From an uncultured Lachnospiraceae bacterium (GTDB lineage Bacteria > Bacillota > Clostridia > Lachnospirales > Lachnospiraceae): 50,857 nt of DNA. Every line of letters starts with the position of its first letter. The first letter of the stretch is position 1. Location of the stretch: assembly GCA_946407765.1 (NCBI GenBank), contig CAMJPD010000004.1, positions 1 through 50,857 on the forward strand, given 5' to 3'. Under the pieces are notes generated by a model. That model was not told the origin of the DNA. It did not search any database and was given only the letters and a program-made list of their open reading frames with translations. A program made the position numbers and the translations under genes. Positions 18,043 to 26,669 of this stretch are shown here, in pieces.

Positions 18043-19116
18043 TTACACCTCCTCTCTTTCGTAGAAATGAGGATTCAAAAATTTTATTCCTACAGTGTCG
18101 CCCTCATTTACAACACCATGTTCCTTGGCATCAAGCATTGCCTGCTCTACTCTTATTTCTTTATTTCCTATTGTTAAGAAATAATCATATTCATTTCCAA
18201 GGAAAATTCTGCTTGTAACCTTAGCTTTTATATTAGAAGAATTGTCGAAAACTACGTCATTAAGTCTAACAGCTAGGTCCTTTCCATTGAGACTAACTCC
18301 ACTTGGAGTTTCACCTTCATATAAAAATTTATCTCCACAGTCTAGATATACCTTTCCTGCTTGTTCTATAACTGGAATAAAATTACTATTTCCTATGAAT
18401 TCAAATGTAAATCTGTTGGCAGGATTTAAGATTATCTGATCATCTGTTCCATACTGGCAAAGGCTGCCATCTTTCTGCATGATTGCAAGCTTATCACAGA
18501 GCTGAAGTGCTGACTGTTGGTCGTGAGTTATGTAAAGAATTGTTGCACCAAGTCTTTTTTGGAGCATTCTAATTTCTATTAACATTTCCTCACGAAGTTT
18601 TGCATCAAGATTTGTAATTGGTTCATCCATTACTAAAACATCTGAATCAACTACGATTGCACGAGCTATTGCAACTCTCTGTTGTTGTCCACCACTTAAC
18701 TGACTAGGCAAGTGATTAGCATACTCTACCATGTGAACCATCTCTAAAGCCTTAGTTGCTCTAGATTTTATTTCATCCTTTGGGACTTTTCTCTTTCTTA
18801 GGGGATACATGACATTTTCTAAAACTGTCATGTGAGGCCATACGGCGTAGTCCTGAAATACTATTCCTATATTTCTCTTTTCTGCAGGAACATTTATTCT
18901 CTTCTCGTCATCATATAAAACTCTATCACCGATAGATATCCTACCTGTATCTGGTTTTGAAAGACCAAGAAGTGCTCTTACTAAAGTTGTCTTTCCACAA
19001 CCTGATGGACCTACGAGACAGAGAATTTCGCCACTGTTTACTTCAAGAGAAAAGTTTTTCAAAACCTGCTTCTTGCCATATGATACTGATACATTTTCAA
19101 ACTTTACGTTGGCCAT
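18043..19116 (-). CDS. ABC importer ATPase (FbpC/PotA family), first copy
   Basis: ATPase subunit with Walker A GPSGCGKTT (36-44), Q-loop in GIVFQDYAVWPHM, signature LSGGQQQRVAIARA, Walker B VLVMDEPITNLD and H-loop ITHDQQSA. The C-terminal part is a TOBE-like domain. It has 357 residues, with SD AGGAGA before the ATG. It is separated from the receptor gene by a hairpin terminator and from the permease gene by only 3 bp. All motifs are intact in both ATPases of this operon, so neither appears to be a degenerate site. Confidence 0.92.
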   Translation of the reverse strand: MANVKFENVSVSYGKKQVLKNFSLEVNSGEILCLVGPSGCGKTTLVRALLGLSKPDTGRISIGDRVLYDDEKRINVPAEKRNIGIVFQDYAVWPHMTVLENVMYPLRKRKVPKDEIKSRATKALEMVHMVEYANHLPSQLSGGQQQRVAIARAIVVDSDVLVMDEPITNLDAKLREEMLIEIRMLQKRLGATILYITHDQQSALQLCDKLAIMQKDGSLCQYGTDDQIILNPANRFTFEFIGNSNFIPVIEQAGKVYLDCGDKFLYEGETPSGVSLNGKDLAVRLNDVVFDNSSNIKAKVTSRIFLGNEYDYFLTIGNKEIRVEQAMLDAKEHGVVNEGDTVGIKFLNPHFYEREEV

Positions 19117-19130
19117 AATTTCTCCTGTTA

Positions 19131-19160
19131 AAAAAAGAGCGGATTAACTCCACTCTTTTT
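19131..19160 (-). terminator. Intra-operon hairpin between receptor and ATPase genes
   Basis: On the minus strand a 12-bp stem (AAAAAGAGTGGA / TCCGCTCTTTTT, one G-T pair) with loop GTTAA ends in a T run. It would partly stop transcription after the receptor gene, giving more receptor than transporter, a common arrangement in ABC operons. Confidence 0.78.
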
Positions 19161-19174
19161 AAATTTATTAAAAA

Positions 19175-20236
19175 TTATTTATTCCAGATTTTGTTGAACT
19201 CGTCAAGATATTTTGGTGTATTTTCTGCAAGGTCATCAAAGTTAACATCAACGTTCTTAGCTGCTATAGCACTTGTATCAACTTTGTTTTCTACATCATC
19301 ACGAACTGATACAAGATTGTTTTCTACAAGAATTTGTTGACCTTCCTTAGAAAGAATATAGTCATATAACTTCTTACCATTGTCTGGGTTAGCGCAATTA
19401 GCAATTAAGCCAAGTGGGCTTGTCATTGTTACTACATCTTCATCTGTGTAGTGGAACTTCATAGGGCTACCTTCGTTGATTAAGTTAGCTGATACATAGT
19501 CAAGACAGATACCAACTTTATAAGAACCTGCAGCGACTTGATTATGCGTTGCTGTTGTTCCTGATTCAAGTTCGCAACCATTGTCGTGAAGTTTCTGGAA
19601 GAAATCTACTCCATATCTTGAATTCTGCATCATTGCTGCCATCCAATACTTTGTTGTTGATGCTTGTGCTGGGTCTGTCATAACAAGTTGTCCCTTCCAC
19701 TTTGGATCAAGAAGTTCATTCCATGTCTTAGGAGCTTCTTCATCTGAAATTCCTACACCGCTAAGTGTTGACCAAGCAATACCCATAGTAACAAGACGAG
19801 CTGCTGTATAATAACCATCTTTATCTATATAATTTTGTGGTATGTGTGCTGATTCTGGTGAATAATATGGTTGAAGATAACCTTCTTTCTTAAATCCTTC
19901 ATAATCTGATGGATCGCCGAGCCATACTACGTCAGCATCAATCTGACCACTTTGTGCTTCTGTTGTCATCTTAGTCATAACCTTTCCGCCTGATGCAAAA
20001 TAATAATCAAGTGTTATGTCTGGATACTTAGCTTCAAAACCTTTCTTGATTGCTTGAAGTTGTGCTTCTTGCATAGAAGAATAAATCATAACTTTGCCTT
20101 TTGATGTAGAAGCTGCTGCTTCATTAGCAACTGGTGCTGGTGTTTCATTCTTGGCTGCTGAGTTGCTAGAACCACAGCTTGTAAGCACGAATGAAATTAA
20201 TGATAAAGTGAGTACATAAGATAGAATCTTTTTCAT
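19175..20236 (-). CDS. ABC importer substrate-binding lipoprotein (family 1, FbpA/AfuA-like)
   Basis: Receptor of the importer. The signal peptide ends in lipobox VLTSC, then a Ser/Ala/Glu-rich linker. The mature domain begins GKVMIYSSMQEAQLQAIKKG and continues with the ferric-iron/phosphonate receptor features FEAKYPDI, DVVWLGDPSDYEGFKKEGYL, and KTWNELLDPKWKGQLVMTDP. At 353 residues it is normal. The ATG at 20234-20236 is preferred over an upstream TTG because that TTG overlaps the GGAGG SD. The paired tyrosines typical of iron-binding FbpA were not identified with certainty, so the ligand is left open. Confidence 0.9.
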   Translation of the reverse strand: MKKILSYVLTLSLISFVLTSCGSSNSAAKNETPAPVANEAAASTSKGKVMIYSSMQEAQLQAIKKGFEAKYPDITLDYYFASGGKVMTKMTTEAQSGQIDADVVWLGDPSDYEGFKKEGYLQPYYSPESAHIPQNYIDKDGYYTAARLVTMGIAWSTLSGVGISDEEAPKTWNELLDPKWKGQLVMTDPAQASTTKYWMAAMMQNSRYGVDFFQKLHDNGCELESGTTATHNQVAAGSYKVGICLDYVSANLINEGSPMKFHYTDEDVVTMTSPLGLIANCANPDNGKKLYDYILSKEGQQILVENNLVSVRDDVENKVDTSAIAAKNVDVNFDDLAENTPKYLDEFNKIWNK

Positions 20237-20271
20237 ATAAACCTCCAAAAAATTTATATATGATTAATTTT

Positions 20272-20299
20272 ATTATACCACGAATTGGACTATTTTCAA
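20272..20299 (-). promoter_or_regulatory. Strong promoter of the ABC importer operon
   Basis: TTGAAA (20294-20299) and a perfect TATAAT (20272-20277) are spaced by 16 bp, with TGG giving an extended -10. It lies 35 bp before the receptor start codon. Confidence 0.78.
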
Positions 20300-20320
20300 T
20301 TTGCCTTGAAATATCTTTAT

Positions 20321-21862
20321 TTATTTCCTATAAAAATAATAAAGCATATTATATGTATCCCTTGCATAATATTCTATATATTTATATCCTAGGCTTTCAG
20401 AATTTCTGATGAGGTCATCAATCTTACTTCTACTCTCACCAATCCAATCAACTGCATAAATATAAAATTCATCAAGGGTAGTATCTATATCTGTGTAAGT
20501 TTCGATCTTGCCGTCGTAATAATTCTTAACATAAAAACCAAAACCAAAAGATCTGCTGTTTCCAAGAAGTACTGTAGGTTTTTTGTATCCTTCGTGGTCA
20601 GCATAAATTTTAAGCATTTCAAAGTCTGCTGTCTTCTCCCAATTTCTTAAAATTATTTTGTAAGAAAAAACTGATGCAGCGATAAGGAAAACAATCATGG
20701 CAAATGATAAAAATTTTAATACTTTGTGAGATAAGAGTTCATGAATGTTTATCAAAATAAATAATACAGCTATTGGGATATAAAATGTAGAATATCTTGA
20801 GTAAAATCCTGCATATGAAGAATTTGCTGCAACGGCATAGATATGCATTTTTATCAAAGTATAACTTGTAATATAAGTTATAAATAATACTAAAAGAATA
20901 ATCTTCTTGATATATGGCGTGTTTTTAGAAACAAGCATGTAAATAGAATTTGCAATGATGATTAGACCAAGTATGATGAAGAATAAGTTGTATTTAAGTG
21001 AACCTAAGATAAGAAAGCCTATAAGTGAGCCAAATGTTGTAAATAAGTCTGTTATGTAAGTTATATCAAGGAGGTTAGAATTTTCTATAATCTTATTTCC
21101 CTTAAATTGAGCCCTTACATATATTAGAAGTAAGGGAAGTGCAAGGAAGATAAAATATAAAATATATGTTTTTAATATTTTGAATGTAGTTTTCTTATCA
21201 CATGTAGTTGCTACTTTGATAAAAAATATTATAAGTAAAGGTATACACAAGAAAACGGCACCATATTGAGAATAAATTGCACAGGTGCAAGATGTTATAA
21301 ATAATATTACATACTTAAAATTTAATTCTTTATTATCATTAAAGTCTAAAAATAATTTTGTGAAAAAATAAATAGACATAACTTGGAAGAATAACATAAG
21401 ACAGTATTCTGAACATTCTTGAACTGTATAGATCCACCAATAAAATACTGATATAAATGCGACTCCTACAAGTCCTAACCACTTGTTAGTAATTAGTTTT
21501 ATAGTCTTAAATAAATATACTCCTGTTATAACAGATAGAAATACATTAAATAATCTAAACCATAATAAGTCGTTAGATATCTTAAGATAAAAATGCATAA
21601 TGACATTATAAAGTGGTGGCTGGAATGTATTTCCACAAGAATGAAACAATGGAAATAATCTATATATACCTCTTATGCCTTCTGGCTTTCCTGCTAAAGT
21701 AAAATCCTTAGCAACAAGTGGTAACTGAGAAATTGAATATTCTATCCATTCATCTCCCCAAAGTGGAGAGTGCATAAGGTTGTTCACCATAGAAAATATA
21801 AAGAAAGCAGAGCTTAGTATGGCAAATATTAAAAATTTTTTATTTACATTCTTTATACTCAT
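20321..21862 (-). CDS. GT-C membrane glycosyltransferase (family 39-like)
   Basis: Polytopic protein of 513 residues with about 10-11 predicted membrane helices. The first external loop carries GDEWIEY (Asp37-Glu38), the acidic pair typical of GT-C lipid-sugar-dependent glycosyltransferases of the ArnT/PMT type. FQPPLYNVIMHFYLK after it matches the family PPL segment. The C-terminal part (about 400-513) is a soluble extracytoplasmic domain. The acceptor is unknown: surface protein, teichoic acid or lipid. The gene starts 2 bp after rimI with no visible SD, so coupling to rimI translation is likely. The family, not the substrate, is supported. Confidence 0.82.
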   Translation of the reverse strand: MSIKNVNKKFLIFAILSSAFFIFSMVNNLMHSPLWGDEWIEYSISQLPLVAKDFTLAGKPEGIRGIYRLFPLFHSCGNTFQPPLYNVIMHFYLKISNDLLWFRLFNVFLSVITGVYLFKTIKLITNKWLGLVGVAFISVFYWWIYTVQECSEYCLMLFFQVMSIYFFTKLFLDFNDNKELNFKYVILFITSCTCAIYSQYGAVFLCIPLLIIFFIKVATTCDKKTTFKILKTYILYFIFLALPLLLIYVRAQFKGNKIIENSNLLDITYITDLFTTFGSLIGFLILGSLKYNLFFIILGLIIIANSIYMLVSKNTPYIKKIILLVLFITYITSYTLIKMHIYAVAANSSYAGFYSRYSTFYIPIAVLFILINIHELLSHKVLKFLSFAMIVFLIAASVFSYKIILRNWEKTADFEMLKIYADHEGYKKPTVLLGNSRSFGFGFYVKNYYDGKIETYTDIDTTLDEFYIYAVDWIGESRSKIDDLIRNSESLGYKYIEYYARDTYNMLYYFYRK

Positions 21863-21864
21863 AA

Positions 21865-22383
21865 TTATAAATTTGTTTTGGTCATGAGGGTGGCATCTTC
21901 TTGTGGGTTTTGGTAATAGTTCTTGCGTGTGCCTGTTTTTACAAAACCATTTTGTTCATATATTTTTATTGCTGGAGCATTGGATGTTCTAACTTCTAAA
22001 TAAATCTTAGGGATAAATCTTCTATTACATATATTCATCATCTCAGAAAATAATTTTTTACCGAGACCTTTATTTCTTAATTCCTTTCTGATTTGTATTC
22101 TTAAAATTTCTGCTTCTGAGTTAGGATCTTTTTTATCTTCTGTTATTTCATTGATTCCTTCCTTAGAAAGAATGCGGACGATTCCATATCCTATGAGAGA
22201 AGATGGTAAATTATATTCCGTGCTTAATTTATCACTTCTATATATTAATACTATATCTGTTTTATTTTCTCTACTTACTATGCCTTCTAGTTCTTTTCTA
22301 GACCAATTATCTAAAAAACACTCCTTATCTAGTGATAAGACTTCATCTATATCTGTATTTTTTATATTGGTTATAGAATACAT
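21865..22383 (-). CDS. rimI: Ribosomal protein S18-alanine N-acetyltransferase
   Basis: GNAT acetyltransferase of 172 residues. The acetyl-CoA loop is IRKELRNKGLGKKLF, with IYLEVRTSNAPAIKIYEQNGF and TRKNYYQNPQEDATLM at the C-terminus, the usual RimI endings. It is about 20 residues longer than most RimI proteins, the extra being in the middle. The ATG overlaps the tsaB stop by one base (TAATG), and tsaB-rimI is a conserved neighbourhood in Firmicutes, which supports the call. Confidence 0.9.
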   Translation of the reverse strand: MYSITNIKNTDIDEVLSLDKECFLDNWSRKELEGIVSRENKTDIVLIYRSDKLSTEYNLPSSLIGYGIVRILSKEGINEITEDKKDPNSEAEILRIQIRKELRNKGLGKKLFSEMMNICNRRFIPKIYLEVRTSNAPAIKIYEQNGFVKTGTRKNYYQNPQEDATLMTKTNL

Positions 22384-23183
22384 TATTTTAATTTTAAATT
22401 ACGCTCTGCCTGTGATGCTTGAAGATAATTTAATTTTAAATCACTAGAATATACAGCTTTTTTATCAAAATACTTATGTGATAAATAAGCTATAGATGTG
22501 ATAATATCGCTATTTTCCTTATCATTTGCAAATGTTAATTTTAAATTTTTAACTGATTTTAGGGTATCATTTATTAGTTTTTTATAAGTACTTGCGCCGT
22601 CCCCTACAAATATTAAATTTGTTTTGTATTTTAGATTTTGAAATTTGACTCTTATGATGTTAAGGAGAGTTTTTATTTCTATGTGGTCATCTTCTATATA
22701 TCTATTTAATTTTGTGTCAAATACTGAAAAATAAACCCTCCCTGCCCTTGCATCTATTAGTGGGATTATTATAGTAGCTGTGTTTTTATTTACAAAAAAC
22801 TTAGCACTAGTATTTTTAGTATTAAACTTATCAAGTTTTGATGTAATATTTAAGGCTAGAGCTTCTAGAGATGAGATAGGAACAATTTTTAAATTCCTTG
22901 CAAATGCTAGACCTTTTATAGTTGCAGCGCCAACTCTAAGTCCTGTGAAACTTCCAGGACCAACGCATAATGATAGTGCATCATAGTTCTTATCTGCAGA
23001 TTTATCTGCAGATTTATCTACAGATTTTTTGAGACATTCATCTATTGCAGGAAGAATAGTTTGCGACTGGGTTGCAACATGATTGATTATTTTTTTAGAG
23101 ATGATTTTTATTTTGCCATCATTTGCCTTAGAAAGGCAGGCCGAAGATGATTTGGCACTTGTATCAATTGAGAGAATGTTCAT
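22383..23183 (-). CDS. tsaB: tRNA threonylcarbamoyladenosine (t6A) biosynthesis protein TsaB
   Basis: Inactive ASKHA-fold partner of TsaD needed for t6A37 modification of ANN-decoding tRNAs. It begins MNILSIDTSAKSSSACL and carries LSLCVGPGSFTGLRVGAATIKGLAFA, the TsaB signature. The ATG at 23181-23183 is chosen because it matches the conserved start and lies one base after the preceding stop; an in-frame ATG 39 bp upstream would lie inside the previous gene. At 266 residues it is longer than usual (about 230), partly through a four-residue repeat (KSVD KSAD KSAD) and a Lys/Asn-rich loop. Confidence 0.92.
   Translation of the reverse strand: MNILSIDTSAKSSSACLSKANDGKIKIISKKIINHVATQSQTILPAIDECLKKSVDKSADKSADKNYDALSLCVGPGSFTGLRVGAATIKGLAFARNLKIVPISSLEALALNITSKLDKFNTKNTSAKFFVNKNTATIIIPLIDARAGRVYFSVFDTKLNRYIEDDHIEIKTLLNIIRVKFQNLKYKTNLIFVGDGASTYKKLINDTLKSVKNLKLTFANDKENSDIITSIAYLSHKYFDKKAVYSSDLKLNYLQASQAERNLKLK
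22990..23025. repeat. 12-bp tandem repeat inside tsaB
   Basis: Three copies of TTATCTGCAGAT, the third with one substitution, encode the Lys-Ser-(Ala/Val)-Asp repeat. The unit length keeps the frame, so copy number can change without breaking the gene. Confidence 0.9.
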
Positions 23184-23184
23184 T

Positions 23185-24177
23185 TTACTTAACTTGAGAG
23201 AGGGCAACTGCAACTGCAACACTCATTCCGACCATAGGATTGTTTCCTGCACCGATAAGTCCCATCATATCAACGTGAGCTGGAACAGATGAGCTACCTG
23301 CAAACTGTGCATCTGAGTGCATACGTCCCATAGTATCTGTCATACCATAACTTGCTGGACCTGCTGCCATGTTATCAGGGTGAAGAGTTCTTCCTGTACC
23401 GCCACCTGATGCAACGCTGAAATACTTCTCGCCCTTTTCTGATTTTTCTTTTTTATATGTTGCTGCAACTGGATGTTGAAAACGAGTTGGGTTAGTAGAA
23501 TTTCCTGTGATAGAAATATCAACTCCTTCTTTCCACATTATTGCAACACCTTCTTGAACATCATTGGCACCATAACAATTAACCTTAGCTCTGTCGCCAC
23601 TTGAATAAGATTTTCTTGAAACTTCTTTCAAATTTCCCGTTGCATAATCATATTCTGTTTCTACATGAGTAAATCCATTGATTCTAGAAATAATCTGTGC
23701 TGCATCTTTTCCAAGACCATTTAAAATAACTCTAAGAGGATTTTTTCTAACTTTGTTGGCATTATTTGCAATACCTATTGCACCTTCTGCTGCAGCAAAT
23801 GATTCATGTCCTGCAAGAAAGCAAAAACATTTTGTATCTTCAGATAGAAGCATTGCTGCAAGATTACCATGTCCTAGACCTACTTTTCTATTTTCTGCAA
23901 CACTACCTGGAACACAAAATGCTTGAAGTCCTTCACCAACAAGAGATGCTGCCTCGGCTGCGCTCTTATATCCTTTCTTAAGTGCAATTGCTGCACCAAG
24001 TATATATGCCCAGCATGCATTTTCAAAACATATAGGCTGTATTCCTTTTACGATATTGTAAACATCAAGGCCTTTTGATTCTACAAAGTTCCTAGCATCT
24101 TCTATATTTTTAAATCCAAGCTCGTCGCATACTTTTTGGATTTTATCTATTCTTCTTTCATATCCTTCAAATAACAT
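23185..24177 (-). CDS. GGGtGRT protein (uncharacterised conserved family)
   Basis: A 330-residue protein of the family named for its GGGTGRT motif, found at 258-264 (ASGGGTGRTLHP). Other strongly patterned stretches are LGHGNLAAMLL, CFCFLAGHESFAAAEGAIG and MVGMSVAVAVAL at the end. Function is not known. It is encoded 16 bp after a NifU-like scaffold protein, the usual partner of this family, which suggests a role linked to iron-sulfur chemistry or a metal-dependent enzyme. It has no signal peptide or membrane helix and is rich in Gly and Ala. Cysteines include Cys50, Cys55, Cys88, Cys117, Cys119 and Cys201. Confidence 0.9.
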   Translation of the reverse strand: MLFEGYERRIDKIQKVCDELGFKNIEDARNFVESKGLDVYNIVKGIQPICFENACWAYILGAAIALKKGYKSAAEAASLVGEGLQAFCVPGSVAENRKVGLGHGNLAAMLLSEDTKCFCFLAGHESFAAAEGAIGIANNANKVRKNPLRVILNGLGKDAAQIISRINGFTHVETEYDYATGNLKEVSRKSYSSGDRAKVNCYGANDVQEGVAIMWKEGVDISITGNSTNPTRFQHPVAATYKKEKSEKGEKYFSVASGGGTGRTLHPDNMAAGPASYGMTDTMGRMHSDAQFAGSSSVPAHVDMMGLIGAGNNPMVGMSVAVAVALSQVK

Positions 24178-24193
24178 AATCGCACCTTCCTAT

Positions 24194-24886
24194 TTACTCA
24201 ACTCTTGGGTCGATTAATTTTGCAGCATCTTTAATACGACCATACTCGCCAGATGCTTTTTCAAATGCCTCATTAGGACTATCACCTTTTTTAATAAAGT
24301 CTGTCATCTTTCCTAGTGAAACATATTTGTAACCAATGATCTCATCATTTTCATCAAGTGCTAGTTTTGTTATATAACCTTCTGCTATTTCAAGATAACG
24401 TGGGCCTTTTTCTATTGTTCCGTATGTAGTTCCAATTTGTGAACGAGAGCCTTTGCCTAAGTCATCAAGAGCTGCACCAATTGGAAGACCGCCTTCACTA
24501 AATGCTGTTTGAGAACGGCCATAAACAATTTGAAGGAAGAGTTCTCTCATTGCAGTATTGATTGCATCACAAACGAGATCTGTGTTTAGAGCTTCAAGAA
24601 GTGTGAGTCCTGGAAGAATTTCACTTGCCATTGCTGCTGAGTGAGTCATACCAGAACAACCTATTGTTTCAACGAGAGCTTCTTGTATGATTCCTTCCTT
24701 AATGTTGAGTGTGAGTTTACATGCACCTTGTTGAGGAGCACACCAACCTATGCCATGAGTAAGACCTGAAATGTCCTTGATCTCACGTGCCTTTACCCAC
24801 TTGCCTTCTTCAGGTATTGGAGCTGCACCGTGCTTTGCTCCTTGTGCTACGTGACATTTGCATTCAATTTCTTTTGTGTAAATCAT
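24194..24886 (-). CDS. Iron-sulfur cluster scaffold-like protein, partner of GGGtGRT protein
   Basis: A 230-residue cytosolic protein whose middle resembles the NifU/IscU fold: VETIGCSGMTHSAAMASEILPGLTLLEAL parallels the IscU GCGAAIASSSM segment. Candidate ligands are Cys49, Cys56, Cys77 and Cys106; two further cysteines (Cys9, Cys11) lie near the N-terminus. It is much longer than IscU and differs from the true iscU at 36.0-36.4 kb. SD GGAGG precedes the ATG. Immediately downstream is the GGGtGRT gene. It is probably a dedicated scaffold or a cluster-bearing subunit; this is inference from family and context. Confidence 0.85.
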   Translation of the reverse strand: MIYTKEIECKCHVAQGAKHGAAPIPEEGKWVKAREIKDISGLTHGIGWCAPQQGACKLTLNIKEGIIQEALVETIGCSGMTHSAAMASEILPGLTLLEALNTDLVCDAINTAMRELFLQIVYGRSQTAFSEGGLPIGAALDDLGKGSRSQIGTTYGTIEKGPRYLEIAEGYITKLALDENDEIIGYKYVSLGKMTDFIKKGDSPNEAFEKASGEYGRIKDAAKLIDPRVE

Positions 24887-24919
24887 ATTCCCTCCTAAAG
24901 TTAGAACAAATTTACAAAA

Positions 24920-26602
24920 TTATTTTGCTAATATATCATCAAGTAGATCTTCTAAATCTCTTAAATATCTTTCTACATATTCTATTACAAAAATGTCACC
25001 ACTTTCAAAATGTTCTTTCTCTGTTTCTTCTACTTTCTTCCAGTGAATTAAAGTTGATTGTTTAAAATAAGATAGAAGTACTGGAGCCATATTCATTACA
25101 TAACTATCTCTTATCATTACAAGTCTTCTATCATCTCTTGGAGCGTTGGCATGAGTTACTATAAGACCCATACCAGTTTGTTCTTCATCATTCAAGACAT
25201 AAGTTGCATCAATTGGAACATCTGTAAGTCCTATAATATTGTAATACATATCGTTAATCCAGCCATCAGGAATACGAGCCATTTTTTGAAGGTCACCGCC
25301 GACAACGAAAGGTTTTCCTTCTATCTTAAGGAATGTTAAAGGGTCGATACTTCCCATTAAAGCACCAATAAGACTTCTTGCGCCAACATAACCGCCAACC
25401 ATATTCCAGTGAGTATCACTTTTATAGTAAACATCACATATTGGCTTAGCATCCATGAGTTCTTTTCTTGGATATACAACATTGATGTCGCTGTTTTTTC
25501 TAATATACTTTACTAATTCTTCTACACGAGAAGTTCCTGTAATATTTTTATATTGGTCTGGAACATACTCACTATATATTCTTTCTTTATTAGGTGGGAT
25601 GAATAAAACAAAATTTCTATTTTCTTTAGTATATTTATTTCTTACCTTGATAAGTTTTTCTAATATATTAGCATGTTGCTCATCTGTGAAAGGTTCTACA
25701 CCAAGAGAGTCTATGATGGAATCCTCGCCTGCATAGAAAAACCAATCTTCCTTACCCTGGATTACAAGATTTATCTTCAGTTCATCATTTCCGCTTTCAG
25801 TTTCTTTAATAATTTTTTCTTTAGGATTTTCAAGAACCTGTGTTTCAAGTGCCTCTCTTGCTTCTACTACTGCTTGTTTCTGAGCTTCTTTCTTGGCAAT
25901 TGCTCCTTGGTCGGCTTCTGTGCTTGCTTCTTCTGCAATCTTGGCTCTTGCTTCTTCTATACGCTTTGCACTACTTTTTTCTCTTATTTCTTCTTCTGTC
26001 GTTTCATTGGTTTGTGCAGCTTCTGTTGTAAGTAAATCATCTTCGGAACTACTTGTAGAGCTATCTTCGCTAATTGATGATTTTTCTTGCTCAGGTGACT
26101 TAGAATTTAATGCAGCTTCCTCCAGTACTTCTTTCATAACACCAGCTACGCGCTCTAGTAACTTTAGTCCTGACTTAGTCTCTGCTTCTATTTCTGATTT
26201 TTTATCTATTCCTGCTATTTCTTTACTAGCATTTTTGGTTTCCTTGGCCGAACTGGTTGTTTCTTTAGTTTCTTTAGTTTTGCTTGTTGCTTTATCTTGA
26301 ACTTGGGTTTGTTGCACTACATTGGTCGTTGTTGTGATGCTGTTAAATACTTTTAAGTTTATATATGTATATAAGTCTATTATGTCGTTTCTAAATGGTG
26401 CGTGGTCGTTAACATATGCTTCAACCATCTGTGGATATCTTCTAAAATTATCTATGCTCAATGGCTCAAGACTTGCTAAGTGTCTATTTTCGTTGAGATT
26501 TGTTGATTCTATATTTTCTTCTACATAGTTAACAAAAGCCCAGTTGATATTTGGACCAATAAGAATTAGCAAAAACATAAATAACATCATCCAGCGCTTC
26601 AT
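24920..26602 (-). CDS. DHHW-family (AlgJ/AlgX-like) SGNH protein with long low-complexity insert
   Basis: Membrane-anchored extracytoplasmic protein related to AlgJ/AlgX, which act with MBOAT proteins in O-acetylation of exported polysaccharides. The N-terminal helix is about 3-24. SDTHWN (Asp396, His398) gives the DHHW motif and VMIRDSY (Ser500) the SGNH nucleophile. Residues about 89-278 are a Thr/Lys/Glu/Ser/Ala-rich insert that the neighbouring paralogue lacks. The ATG at 26600-26602 has SD AAGGAG; an upstream in-frame start has none. Together with the next two genes it forms an acyltransferase module. Confidence 0.87.
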   Translation of the reverse strand: MKRWMMLFMFLLILIGPNINWAFVNYVEENIESTNLNENRHLASLEPLSIDNFRRYPQMVEAYVNDHAPFRNDIIDLYTYINLKVFNSITTTTNVVQQTQVQDKATSKTKETKETTSSAKETKNASKEIAGIDKKSEIEAETKSGLKLLERVAGVMKEVLEEAALNSKSPEQEKSSISEDSSTSSSEDDLLTTEAAQTNETTEEEIREKSSAKRIEEARAKIAEEASTEADQGAIAKKEAQKQAVVEAREALETQVLENPKEKIIKETESGNDELKINLVIQGKEDWFFYAGEDSIIDSLGVEPFTDEQHANILEKLIKVRNKYTKENRNFVLFIPPNKERIYSEYVPDQYKNITGTSRVEELVKYIRKNSDINVVYPRKELMDAKPICDVYYKSDTHWNMVGGYVGARSLIGALMGSIDPLTFLKIEGKPFVVGGDLQKMARIPDGWINDMYYNIIGLTDVPIDATYVLNDEEQTGMGLIVTHANAPRDDRRLVMIRDSYVMNMAPVLLSYFKQSTLIHWKKVEETEKEHFESGDIFVIEYVERYLRDLEDLLDDILAK

Positions 26603-26669
26603 TATTATCTCCTTAACATTGCTACACTTGTGTTGCTGCCACAAGTGCTGCACTTGCTATATCTCCCTA

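Noticed and set aside
25673..26300. Plus-strand frames opposite the low-complexity insert of the long DHHW protein
   Set aside because: Cys/Phe- or Leu/Ser-rich shadows of the repetitive insert; no start signals or family likeness.
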